Of a stretch of 64,000 nt of DNA, positions 51,091-59,867 are shown piece after piece. The stretch spans positions 1-64,000 of the forward strand of contig NZ_JACKSH010000005.1 of NCBI RefSeq assembly GCF_025821625.1, given 5' to 3'. The position numbers were made by a program, and so were the translations under genes. This stretch comes from Mycolicibacterium pyrenivorans. Its GTDB lineage: Bacteria; Actinomycetota; Actinomycetes; Mycobacteriales; Mycobacteriaceae. The notes beneath the pieces are model-generated. The model saw nothing but the letters and a program-made list of their open reading frames with translations, ran no database searches and was not told the DNA's origin. The stretch's first letter is position 1; each line of letters begins with the position of its first letter.

Positions 51091-52769
51091 GTGACCCCAA
51101 TCAATCTGGACCGGCGTGGTTTTCTGAAGGTCAGCGGTTTGACCGTGGGCGGGTTGGCGTTGGCCAACCTGGTCGCGGCCTGCGGCGGTGAAGCCAGTGT
51201 GGACGGCCAGCGCAACCTGACGTTGCGGATGCCGTTCCTGCAGGACATGCAGGTTCCCGACCCCGACATCATGTACGAGGGCGAGGGGGTGCAGGTCATG
51301 AGGTCCTGCTATGAGGGCCTGGTCAACTACAGGTCGGGCACCTCGGAGATCGTCGCGGGGCTGGCGGAGTCGTGGACGGTGTCTGATGACCAGCTCACCT
51401 ACACCTTCAAGCTGGTGCCGGATGTGACTTTTCACGACGGCACCCCGGCCGATGCGGCGGCCTGGGTCAAGAGCTTCGAGCGTCGGGCAGCGGTCAATGA
51501 GGGGCCGGCCTACATGGTGGCCGGCATCGCCAGATCCGAGGCGCCCGATCCGACCACTCTGGTGGTGACGCTCAAGGAGCCCAACAACGCGTTCCCTACA
51601 TGGTGGCCGGCATCGCCAGATCCGAGGCGCCCGATCCGACCACTCTGGTGGTGACGCTCAAGGAGCCCAACAACGCGTTCCTGCATTACGCGGCGTGTCC
51701 GTGGCAGATGTTCGCGGTGAGTCCGACCGCGGTCGAAAGCAATGCGGTGGGTGGGGATCTGGCGCAGGAGTGGCTCAAGACCAATGACGCCGGGACCGGG
51801 CCGTATGTGATGAAGGAGTTCGTGCCGGGCAGCCACTACACGCTGGAGCGGTTCGACGGGTATTGGGGTGAGGAGCCGTACTTCCAGAGCGTCCGGATCG
51901 AGATCGTTCCCGAGATCGCCACGCAGAAGCTGCAATTGGATCAGGGCGCCTTCGACCTGGTGGCCAAGGGCTTCGCGATCCCCGATGTGCTCACCTACAA
52001 GCAGGACTCACAGTTCAAGGCCATCACCACAACGGGCGCGTCGATGATGGCGCTCTACATGAACTTCGGTGCCGGCGTGTTCACCGACAAGGCGCCGCGG
52101 CAGGCGATGATGACGGCCCTGGACCGCTCCGCCATCGTCGACACCGCCTTCCAGGGCCTGACCGAGGTGCAGTCGAACTTCTGGCCGGAGAACATGTTTC
52201 CCCCTAGGCTGGCGCCCTTCGATTCGCCGGTGGACATCGGGCCGCTGGAAGCGATCGTGCCGACGTTGCCGTCCAAGAAGATCGACCTGGCCTGGGTGAC
52301 CTCCAACGGGGCGCCCGCACAACAGGTCGCCGAGCTGATCCAGACCCAACTCGCCCCGACCGGGCTGGAGATCACCGTGCGCGCCATGCCCACCGCCGAG
52401 TGGTTCGACATGGCCAACCAGCCGGCCCAACGGCGCCCCGACCTGCTGGTGGCCACGATGGGGGGCGACGCGCTTCACCTCGACACCGCAATGCGGATCT
52501 TCCTGCGCACCGGAGCCAAGCCGCTCAACGCCTTCCAGTACGGCAATCTCGAGGTCGACCGGCTCATGGACTTGGCGATCACCAAGCCGACCGTCGACGA
52601 GACCAACGAGGTGTACCTGCGTATCACCGAACTCGTCAGAGACGAGGCGCTCTGGGTGCCGCTGTGTCGCATACCGCAGAACATGGTGATGCACGCGTAT
52701 ATCGATGGCGTCGAGCAGGATTCGTACATTCCCTACGTTTTCGCGCCACACAAGATCAGCCGCGTGTGA
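51091..52769 (+). pseudogene. Substrate-binding lipoprotein 2, frame broken by 86-bp duplication
   Basis: A family-5 binding protein with a Tat signal (DRRGFLKVSG) and lipobox NLVAAC. The frame from GTG 51091 runs into a stop at 51654 because 86 bp (51509-51594) are repeated directly (51595-51680). Removing one copy restores a 530-residue protein aligned along its whole length with binding protein 1. As written it gives a 187-residue N-terminal product and an orphan C-terminal frame. The remainder shows no other damage, so the lesion is recent, reversible or an assembly error. Ribosome site GAGGAG. Confidence 0.85.
51509..51680 (+). repeat. 86-bp tandem duplication in binding protein 2
   Basis: Two identical head-to-tail copies, 51509-51594 and 51595-51680, starting CCTACATGGTGG. 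The length is not a multiple of three. Confidence 0.95.
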
Positions 52770-52813
52770 GCACGCGTCGGTAGGGCCTTCCCAGCGGGGT
52801 GTTCACCGTGACC

Positions 52814-52823
52814 GGCGCAATGC
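52814..52823 (+). promoter_or_regulatory. Island motif GGCGCAATGC
   Basis: Lies 94 nt before monooxygenase 3, in a 148-bp gap with no other clear structure. Confidence 0.5.
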
Positions 52824-52917
52824 CGCGGGAATCGGACCGATCCGGTTACGCAACCACGTGTCGATACCTTGCGGTCAACCCTGACGGAAAGGGCCAGGAC
52901 GACGCGAGGAGGCACGG

Positions 52918-54243
52918 ATGCAGGCCACAAAGTTCCATCTCGGCTGGTTCATGAACGGCTACCGGGTTCACGGCTGGCGCGACCAGTGGATCGGCACACA
53001 CCAGTCCGAGGGCATGCTGCCCGGTTTCTACGTGGACATGGCGCGATCTCTGGAGCGGGCCTGCTTCGACTACTTCATCCTCGAGGACTCGTCGTTCGTT
53101 CCCGATGCCTGGGAGGGAAAGCACGACTTCTACCTCGAGAACGCCTATGCGGTACCGAAGTTCGACCCCGCCGTGCTGGCGTCGATCCTCACTCAGAACA
53201 CCGAGCGGCTGGGCATCGTGACGACGCTGGCGGTCACCGAGTACCCTCCGTACCTCCTCGCGCGACTGGTGTCGACGATGGATCACGTGTCGCGCGGCCG
53301 CGCCGGCTGGAACATGGTGACCGCCAGTTCCGACCGCGCCGCCCAGAACTACGGGCACGACGCCCAACCGGACCATGACGTCCGCTACGACATGGCCGAG
53401 GAGTTCACCGACCTCGTCACCCGGCTCTGGGAGTCGTGGGAGCCGGATTCGATGGTCGTCGACCAGGACGGCATGTTCGCCGATCCCGACAAGGTCCATA
53501 CGGTGGACTTCGAGGGCCGCTTCTACAAGTCGCGTGGCCCGATCAACTCCGCACGATCCCCGCAGGGTCGACCCGTGATCGTCCAGGCCGGCGGCTCCGA
53601 GAAGGGGCGGGCATACGCGTCGCGGTGTGCCGACTCGATCATCGCGTCGGCCACGACAGTCGACCAGATGACCGAGTACCGCGATGACGTCCGGGCCCGC
53701 GCCGTGGGTCACGGACGCAAGGCCGATGACGTCAAGGTGCTCTTCCTGATCTCACCCATCCTCGGCGAGACGCACCAGCACGCGGTGGCGCGCAAGGAGA
53801 AGATGATTGCCGACGCGGCTGCCGATCCGCGGTTCCGGCTCGCCGGGATGGGGTACGCGACCGACATCGACTTCTCGGAGTTCGACCTCGACGTCCCCAT
53901 CCGTGAGCTCGCCGACCAGATGATCACCAACGGACACCAGAGCTCCCTGGCAGCTTTCGTCCGGCAGAACCTCGACCGGACGCTGCGGGAAGTCGCCTCG
54001 AACTCGGCGTACGGCGCCGGGCAGCGGGTCGAGTTCCTCGGTACGCCGGCGGAGGTCGCCGAGCAGATGGGCGAGGTGATGGCCGACGTCGGCGGTGACG
54101 GCTTCCTGATCACTCAGGACGTCCTCACCCGCCGCTCGATCAGTGAGATCACCGACGGCCTCGTCCCGGAGCTGCAGAAGCGCGGCCTCACCCGGGAGCG
54201 CTATCGCTACGAAATGTTCCGCGACAACCTGCTCGAATTCTGA
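52918..54243 (+). CDS. NtaA/SnaA/DszA-family FMN-dependent monooxygenase 3
   Basis: A 441-residue luciferase-like monooxygenase: KFHLGWFMNGYRVHGWRDQW start, VTEYPPYLLARLVSTMD loop (Val-Thr-Glu replacing the Ser-Thr-Ser/Thr of others), GRAGWNMVTASSDRAAQNYG, and VIVQAGGSEKGRAYA. The different loop and N-terminal insertion suggest a different substrate from enzymes 2, 4 and 5. ATG at 52918. It sits between the two broken binding-protein genes. Confidence 0.9.
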   Translation: MQATKFHLGWFMNGYRVHGWRDQWIGTHQSEGMLPGFYVDMARSLERACFDYFILEDSSFVPDAWEGKHDFYLENAYAVPKFDPAVLASILTQNTERLGIVTTLAVTEYPPYLLARLVSTMDHVSRGRAGWNMVTASSDRAAQNYGHDAQPDHDVRYDMAEEFTDLVTRLWESWEPDSMVVDQDGMFADPDKVHTVDFEGRFYKSRGPINSARSPQGRPVIVQAGGSEKGRAYASRCADSIIASATTVDQMTEYRDDVRARAVGHGRKADDVKVLFLISPILGETHQHAVARKEKMIADAAADPRFRLAGMGYATDIDFSEFDLDVPIRELADQMITNGHQSSLAAFVRQNLDRTLREVASNSAYGAGQRVEFLGTPAEVAEQMGEVMADVGGDGFLITQDVLTRRSISEITDGLVPELQKRGLTRERYRYEMFRDNLLEF

Positions 54244-54331
54244 GTGACCGCTCACGCACCCGTCCGGCAGGGGCATCGAGACGACCCATCCCATACGTTC
54301 TCCGTTACACCGGTAATGCGCCGCGCGGTGC

Positions 54332-54341
54332 GGCGCAATAA
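54332..54341 (+). promoter_or_regulatory. Island motif GGCGCAATAA
   Basis: Right arm of an inverted repeat with GTAATGCGCC at 54314-54323, mirroring the site at 50960. It is 174 nt before binding protein 3 in a 272-bp gap that otherwise shows no gene. Confidence 0.5.
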
Positions 54342-54515
54342 AAAAACCACCGTGACGACGCGGTGCCGTCATACGCCGCGGATTGGATGCCGAACAACAG
54401 ACACCGACCCAGATCAGCGAGGACGGCCCAGCGCAGGTCCGAGCCTCACCCGTCGCCGCGCCATCGCCCGCCGCCGCGCCGACCCTCCACCCACATTTTT
54501 GAGGAGACGACGCCC

Positions 54516-56194
54516 GTGACCCCAATCAATCTGGACCGGCGTGGTTTTCTGAAGGTCAGCGGCCTGACCGTCGGAGGACTCGCCCTGGCCAACCTCATCG
54601 CCGCGTGCGGCGGTGAGGCCAGCGTGGACGGCCAGCGCAACCTGACGTTGCGGATGCCGTTCCTGCAGGACATGCAGGTTCCCGACCCCGACATCATGTA
54701 CGAGGGCGAGGGGGTGCAGGTGATGAAGTCCTGCTACGAGGGCCTGGTCAACTACAAGTCGGGCACCTCCGAGATCATCCCCGGGCTGGCGGAGTCCTGG
54801 ACGGTGTCTGATGACCAGCTCACCTACACCTTCAAGCTGGTGCCCGGGGTGACCTTCCACGACGGCACCCCGGCCGATGCGGCGGCCTGGGTCAAGAGCT
54901 TCGAGCGCAGGCTCGCGGTCAATGAGGGGCCGGCCTACATGGTGGCCGGCATCGCCAGATCCGAGGCGCCCGATCCGACCACTCTGGTGGTGACGCTCAA
55001 GGAGCCCAACAACGCGTTCCCTACATGGTGGCCGGCATCGCCAGATCCGAGGCGCCCGATCCGACCACTCTGGTGGTGACGCTCAAGGAGCCCAACAACG
55101 CGTTCCTGCATTACGCGGCGTGCCCGTGGCAGATGTTCGCGGTGAGTCCGACCGCGGTCGAAACCAATGCGGTGGGTGGGGATCTGGCGCAGGAGTGGCT
55201 CAAGACCCACGATGCGGGGACCGGGCCGTATGCGATGAAGGAGTTCGTGCCGGGCAGCCACTACACGCTGGAGCGGTTCGACGGGTACTGGGGTGAGGAG
55301 CCGTACTTCCAGAGCGTCCGGATCGAGATCGTTCCCGAGATCGCCACGCAGAAGCTGCAACTCGATCAGGGCGCCTTCGACCTGGTGGCCAAGGGCTTCG
55401 CGATCCCCGACGTCCTCAACTACAAGCAGAACGCGAAATTCAACACGATCACGGCAGCCGGTTCCACCGTCATCGTGCTCTGGATGAATTTCAACGCCGG
55501 TGTGTTTGCCGACAAGTCGCTGCGGCAGGCGATGATGACCGCCCTGGACCGCTCCGCGATCGTCGAGGCCGCGTTCCAGGGTCTGACCCCGATGCAGTCG
55601 AACTTCTGGCCGGAGAACATGTTCCCCGAAGGCTTGGTGCCTTTCGACCCACCGGTCGACATCGGGCCGCTGGAAGCGATCGTGCCGACGTTGCCGTCCA
55701 AGAAGATCGACCTGGCCTGGGTGACCTCCTATGGTGCGCCCGGCCAGCAGATCGCCGAGCTGATCCAGACCCAACTCGCCCCGACCGGGCTGGAGATCAC
55801 CGTGCGCGCTATGCCCAGCGCCGAGTCCTTCGACCTGGCCAACCAACCGGCCGAGCGCAGGCCCGACCTCATGGTCGCGGGCATCGGCGGCGACGCGCTG
55901 CACCTCGACACCGCGATGCGGATCTTCCTGCGCACCGGAGCCAAGCCGCTCAACTTCTTTCAGTACGGCAACCCCGAGGTCGACCGGCTCATGGACGAGG
56001 CGATCACCAAACCCACCGACGACGAAACCAACGAGGTGTACCTGCAGATCACCGCGACCATCGAGGACGAGGCACTCTGGGTGCCGCTATGCCGACGGAT
56101 GGACACCACGATCACCCAGGCGCAGATCGACGGGTTCGTCGGGAACTCCTATCTGCCCTACATCTTCGACACGGGGGTCATACGGCGCGCCTAG
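54516..56194 (+). pseudogene. Substrate-binding lipoprotein 3, frame broken by the same 86-bp duplication
   Basis: A close paralogue of binding protein 2: same Tat signal, lipobox (NLIAAC) and total length (1679 bp). The frame from GTG 54516 hits a stop at 55079 because an 86-bp segment (54934-55019) is repeated (55020-55105), in exactly the same position as in the paralogue. Without it a 530-residue protein results. The two genes differ at many positions outside the duplicated block, mainly in the ligand-binding C-terminal half, so they are separate loci and not one sequence placed twice. Confidence 0.85.
54934..55105 (+). repeat. 86-bp tandem duplication in binding protein 3
   Basis: Copies 54934-55019 and 55020-55105 are identical to each other and to the pair in binding protein 2. 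Confidence 0.95.
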
Positions 56195-56327
56195 TGTCGC
56201 GAGTGGTGCCTGGGGACCGCAGGCGAAACGAGAACTATTGTGAAACAACAACTACCGATGTCGATTCCGACCCGCCGAACGAGTCCTCGAGCGACGCGGG
56301 GCACCGCTGTGCCGCCGCCGCAAACGC

Positions 56328-56337
56328 GGCGCAATGT
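56328..56337 (+). promoter_or_regulatory. Island motif GGCGCAATGT
   Basis: Lies 78 nt before the ABC ATPase gene, preceded by GCCGCCGCCGCAAACGCGGC. Confidence 0.5.
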
Positions 56338-56415
56338 GCTGGGCATCTGGGTGACCCCCGGGTGTCACGCAGCCGGGTTTCCATCGTGGTGCACATCCAG
56401 AGAAGAGGTGTCTTC

Positions 56416-58404
56416 ATGACAACAGCGCACGATGTTGCCACGGATGCGTCCGATGCACCGGTCGCCCCGCGGGCCCGGGTAGTGGACCTGGCAGTCACAT
56501 TCGAGCGCCGCGGAGTTCCGGTCAACGCGTTGCGGGGTATGACGCTGGACATCGGGCACGGCGAAATCCTGGCCGTGGTGGGGGAATCCGGTTCGGGTAA
56601 GAGCGTGATGGGCCACGCCCTGCTCGGGCTGCTGTCCGGTGACCCGTCACCCAGGATCACCGGCCGTGCCGAGGTGTGCGGTGTCGATATGGTCGCCGCC
56701 TCCGACCAGGAGCGACGGCGGGTCCGAAAGGCACACCTGGGCGCGATCTTCCAGGATCCGATGACGTCGCTCAACCCGACCATGCGGGTGGGCCGTCAGG
56801 TCGTCGAGGCCGCGGGGTCGCCCGAGGAGGCACTCCGCCTTCTCGATCTGGTCGGCATCCCCGACCCGGCGCGCCGCATGAAGGCATTCCCGCACGAGTT
56901 GTCCGGCGGTCTGCGACAGCGGGTGATGATCGCCATGGCGGTGGCCGGTAAGCCCGACCTGGTTATCGCCGACGAGCCGACCACGGCGCTCGACGTCACC
57001 GTCCAAACCCAGGTGCTCAGCCTGATCCGCGATCTGTGCGACCAGCTCGGCACCTCGTTCATCCTGGTCACCCATGACATCGGCGTGGCCTCGCAGGTTT
57101 GCGACCGCATCGCCGTCATGTACGGCGGCCGACTGGCCGAGGCCGGCCAGATGGACAGTGTGCTGCGGGCGCCGTCACACCCGTACACCGTGGGCCTGCT
57201 GAATGCGCGTCTGGACCTGGACCTGCCGATCGGCCGGGCGATCCCCTCACTGCCGGGCGAGCCGCCGGATCCTCGTGCGCACCCGCCCGGCTGCGCCTTC
57301 GCGCCCCGCTGCCCGGCCGCGGTCGCGCCCTGCCTGGAGACCCTTCCCGCCCCCACACCGGCGACCACCCACGACGGCGTGGCCGCCTGCCTGGTCCCCG
57401 AGTCGACCTCGGTGATCGCCGATCTCGCCGAGACGGAACCGTTCAAGCCGATGAGAGAACCGCAGGACACGGTGCCGGCCGCCCGGGTCAACGGCGTCGA
57501 CAAGCAGTTCGACGTGCGGCGCGGCCTGCTGCACAAGGACAAACTCCATGCGCTGCGCAACGTCATCCTCGACATCGCCCCCGGCGAGTCGGTGGCCGTG
57601 GTCGGCGAGTCCGGATCGGGTAAGTCCACCCTGCTGCGGGTGGTTGCCGGGCTGATGAAACCGGAGAGCGGCAACGTCGAACGACCCCTCGGCCAGCCGC
57701 AGATGGTGTTCCAGGACGCCGGCGCCTCCCTCACTCCATGGTTGAGCGTCGGCGAGATCGTCGGGGAGCGGCTGATCAAGACGTCCGGCCGGGCCGAGCG
57801 GCGCAAGATGGTGGACCGGGCACTTCGTCAGGTGGGCTTGCCTCCCGACGTGGCGAGCGTCAAGGCCGGCCTGCTGTCGGGCGGTCAGCGGCAGCGGGTC
57901 GCGTTCGCCCGGGCCATCATCGTCCCGCCCAAGCTGCTGCTGTGCGACGAGCCCACGTCGGCACTGGATGCATCACTGGCCGCCTCGGTGCTGAACCTGC
58001 TGCAGGAACTGCGTCGCGAGCTCGGCATGGCGGTGATGTTCGTGACGCATGACCTGGCCGCCGCCCGGTTCATCTCCGACCGCACCGCGGTGATGTATCT
58101 CGGCCAGATCGTCGAGGTGGGCCCCACCCTGGAAGTCATCAGCAACCCGACGCACCCCTACACCAAGGCGCTGCTGGCCGCGATCCCCTCGCCCGGGACC
58201 GCACCGGTCCGCCTGCCCGGCGAACCGGCCAGTGCGCTCGCGGTACCGCCGGGGTGCTCGTTCCATCCACGGTGCCCGGAGCGGATCGACCGGTGTGAGA
58301 CCGACGAGCCGATCCTCTACTCACTCGACGGCACGAGCAACCGCTTCGCGGCTTGTCTTCTCACCCAGGCAGATCAGGAGAACCCGCAGCGGGCCGCCTC
58401 CTGA
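56416..58404 (+). CDS. Double-domain peptide-type ABC ATPase (DppD-DppF fusion)
   Basis: A 662-residue protein with two complete ATPase domains. The first has Walker A GESGSGKS (residues 56-63), Q-loop IFQDPMTSLNP, signature LSGGLRQRV and Walker B LVIADEPTTALD. The second has GESGSGKST, LSGGQRQRV and LLLCDEPTSALD. Each is followed by the oligopeptide-transporter C-terminal Cys motif (CAFAPRCP, CSFHPRCP), which in some members binds an iron-sulfur cluster. It powers import with the permeases at 62644 and 63541. ATG at 56416. Confidence 0.93.
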   Translation: MTTAHDVATDASDAPVAPRARVVDLAVTFERRGVPVNALRGMTLDIGHGEILAVVGESGSGKSVMGHALLGLLSGDPSPRITGRAEVCGVDMVAASDQERRRVRKAHLGAIFQDPMTSLNPTMRVGRQVVEAAGSPEEALRLLDLVGIPDPARRMKAFPHELSGGLRQRVMIAMAVAGKPDLVIADEPTTALDVTVQTQVLSLIRDLCDQLGTSFILVTHDIGVASQVCDRIAVMYGGRLAEAGQMDSVLRAPSHPYTVGLLNARLDLDLPIGRAIPSLPGEPPDPRAHPPGCAFAPRCPAAVAPCLETLPAPTPATTHDGVAACLVPESTSVIADLAETEPFKPMREPQDTVPAARVNGVDKQFDVRRGLLHKDKLHALRNVILDIAPGESVAVVGESGSGKSTLLRVVAGLMKPESGNVERPLGQPQMVFQDAGASLTPWLSVGEIVGERLIKTSGRAERRKMVDRALRQVGLPPDVASVKAGLLSGGQRQRVAFARAIIVPPKLLLCDEPTSALDASLAASVLNLLQELRRELGMAVMFVTHDLAAARFISDRTAVMYLGQIVEVGPTLEVISNPTHPYTKALLAAIPSPGTAPVRLPGEPASALAVPPGCSFHPRCPERIDRCETDEPILYSLDGTSNRFAACLLTQADQENPQRAAS

Positions 58405-58458
58405 CGAGCGGCTCGATTCGGCAGGCGGGCAGGAAGCCGGCGGAATGTCCGACAGATC

Positions 58459-58468
58459 GGCGCAATAG
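58459..58468 (+). promoter_or_regulatory. Island motif GGCGCAATAG
   Basis: Lies 80 nt before monooxygenase 4; a variant (GGCGGAATGT, 58439-58448) and a GGCGCC/GGCGGC repeat flank it. Confidence 0.5.
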
Positions 58469-58548
58469 AGGCGCCACGGCGGCGCATTCACCCCGACATC
58501 CGCGCGCGCTGTGATGGCTTCAAAGGACAACGGACCCAGGAGCATTCC

Positions 58549-59832
58549 ATGACCAAGAAGTTTCACCTCGGCTGGTTCATGAATTTCACGCCGCCGGATT
58601 GGGAGTCGGAGTGGGCTTCCCCGGATGTGGCGCAGTGGGCCAATGGGCGGTTCTACGTGGATATGGCGAAGAGTATGGAGCGGGCGTGTTTCGACTTCAT
58701 GATGATCGAGGACACGGTGATGGTGGCCGATGCGTATGGCGGCACCATGGAGGGGTCGTTGAAGAACGCGATCTTCGCGCCGAAGCAGGATCCGGTGCCG
58801 TTGGCGATTCAGGTGGCGTGCAATACCTCCAACCTTGGTGTGGTGGCGTTGGCGCGGTTGTGTTCGACGGTCGACTCGATCGCCGAGGGCCGTTTCGGGT
58901 GGAACATCGTGTCCTCGGCCGAGGATCGGGCGGCGCAGAACTTCGGGCTCGGGGGGTTGCCCGAGCACGACGAGCGCTACAACGTCGCCGAGGAGTATTT
59001 CGACGTCGTCAACCAGTTGTGGGATTCCTGGGAGGCCGATGCGGTGGTGATGGACCGCAAGACCCACACCTTCGCCGACTTCAACAAGGTTCACACCATC
59101 GATTTCGACGGTAAGTATTTCAAGTCCCGTGGTCCGTTGAACACGGTGCCGTCTCCGCAGCATCGGCCCACTTTCTTGCAGGCGGGTGCGTCGCCGAAGG
59201 GTCGGCAGTTCGCCGCGGGTGCTGCTGATGCGATCATCGCGGTCGGCACCGGGGTCGAGGGAATGAAGGAGTACCGCGACGACATCCGGGCCCGTGCCAA
59301 GGCCGCCGGCCGCAATCCCGATGACGTCAAACTTCTCTTCGTCGTCTCACCGACGATCGCGGCGACCGAAGCCGAAGCCCGCGCGAAGGTGGCCCGATTC
59401 GCGGCCGCCCCGAACTTCGAGGAGAAGGCGCTGGTCGGCATCTCGTCGAACACCGAGATCGACTTCAAGCAGTTCGATCTCGACGAACCGCTGCCGGCGG
59501 ATCTGACCACCAACGGCGAACGCGGATCGCTCGAACACTTCATGCGCGGCAACGGTGCTCCTGGACCCAAGACCCTCCGCGAACTCGTGCACGAGCGGAC
59601 CACCCGCGGATTGGAACTCGTCGGCACCGCCGACCAGGTCGCCGAGAAGATGGGCGAAGCCATGGAGGAGATCGGCGGCGACGGCTTCCTGATCAGCAGG
59701 GGTGGGCGCGACCTGTCCCGCGAGTACATCACCGAGGTGTGCGACGGGTTGGTGCCCGCCCTGCAGCGGCGCGGGCTGATGCGCACCGAGTACACCACGT
59801 CCACTCTGCGCGAAACCTTGCGTGAGTTTTAA
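58549..59832 (+). CDS. FMN-dependent monooxygenase 4, lacking an 11-residue conserved loop
   Basis: A 427-residue relative of monooxygenases 2 and 5 (MTKKFHLGWFMNFTPPDW). Where they have VST/VAT-MSTSFYPPYLLARL, it reads VVALARLCST: 33 bp in frame are missing just before position 58849. The lost segment is the conserved substrate/flavin loop, so the enzyme would probably be inactive. The rest is intact (GRFGWNIVSSAEDRAAQNFG, FLQAGASPKGRQFA). The gene may be damaged, or the gap may be an assembly error. It is co-directional with monooxygenase 5, 35 bp apart. Confidence 0.85.
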   Translation: MTKKFHLGWFMNFTPPDWESEWASPDVAQWANGRFYVDMAKSMERACFDFMMIEDTVMVADAYGGTMEGSLKNAIFAPKQDPVPLAIQVACNTSNLGVVALARLCSTVDSIAEGRFGWNIVSSAEDRAAQNFGLGGLPEHDERYNVAEEYFDVVNQLWDSWEADAVVMDRKTHTFADFNKVHTIDFDGKYFKSRGPLNTVPSPQHRPTFLQAGASPKGRQFAAGAADAIIAVGTGVEGMKEYRDDIRARAKAAGRNPDDVKLLFVVSPTIAATEAEARAKVARFAAAPNFEEKALVGISSNTEIDFKQFDLDEPLPADLTTNGERGSLEHFMRGNGAPGPKTLRELVHERTTRGLELVGTADQVAEKMGEAMEEIGGDGFLISRGGRDLSREYITEVCDGLVPALQRRGLMRTEYTTSTLRETLREF

Positions 59833-59867
59833 ACGCGGTTCATTCCACCACTATTCAGGAGATTGAG

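Noticed and set aside
51600-52769. Calling the C-terminal frame of binding protein 2 a separate gene
   Set aside because: It starts inside the duplicated block, lacks a signal peptide and joins the N-terminal frame when one repeat copy is removed.
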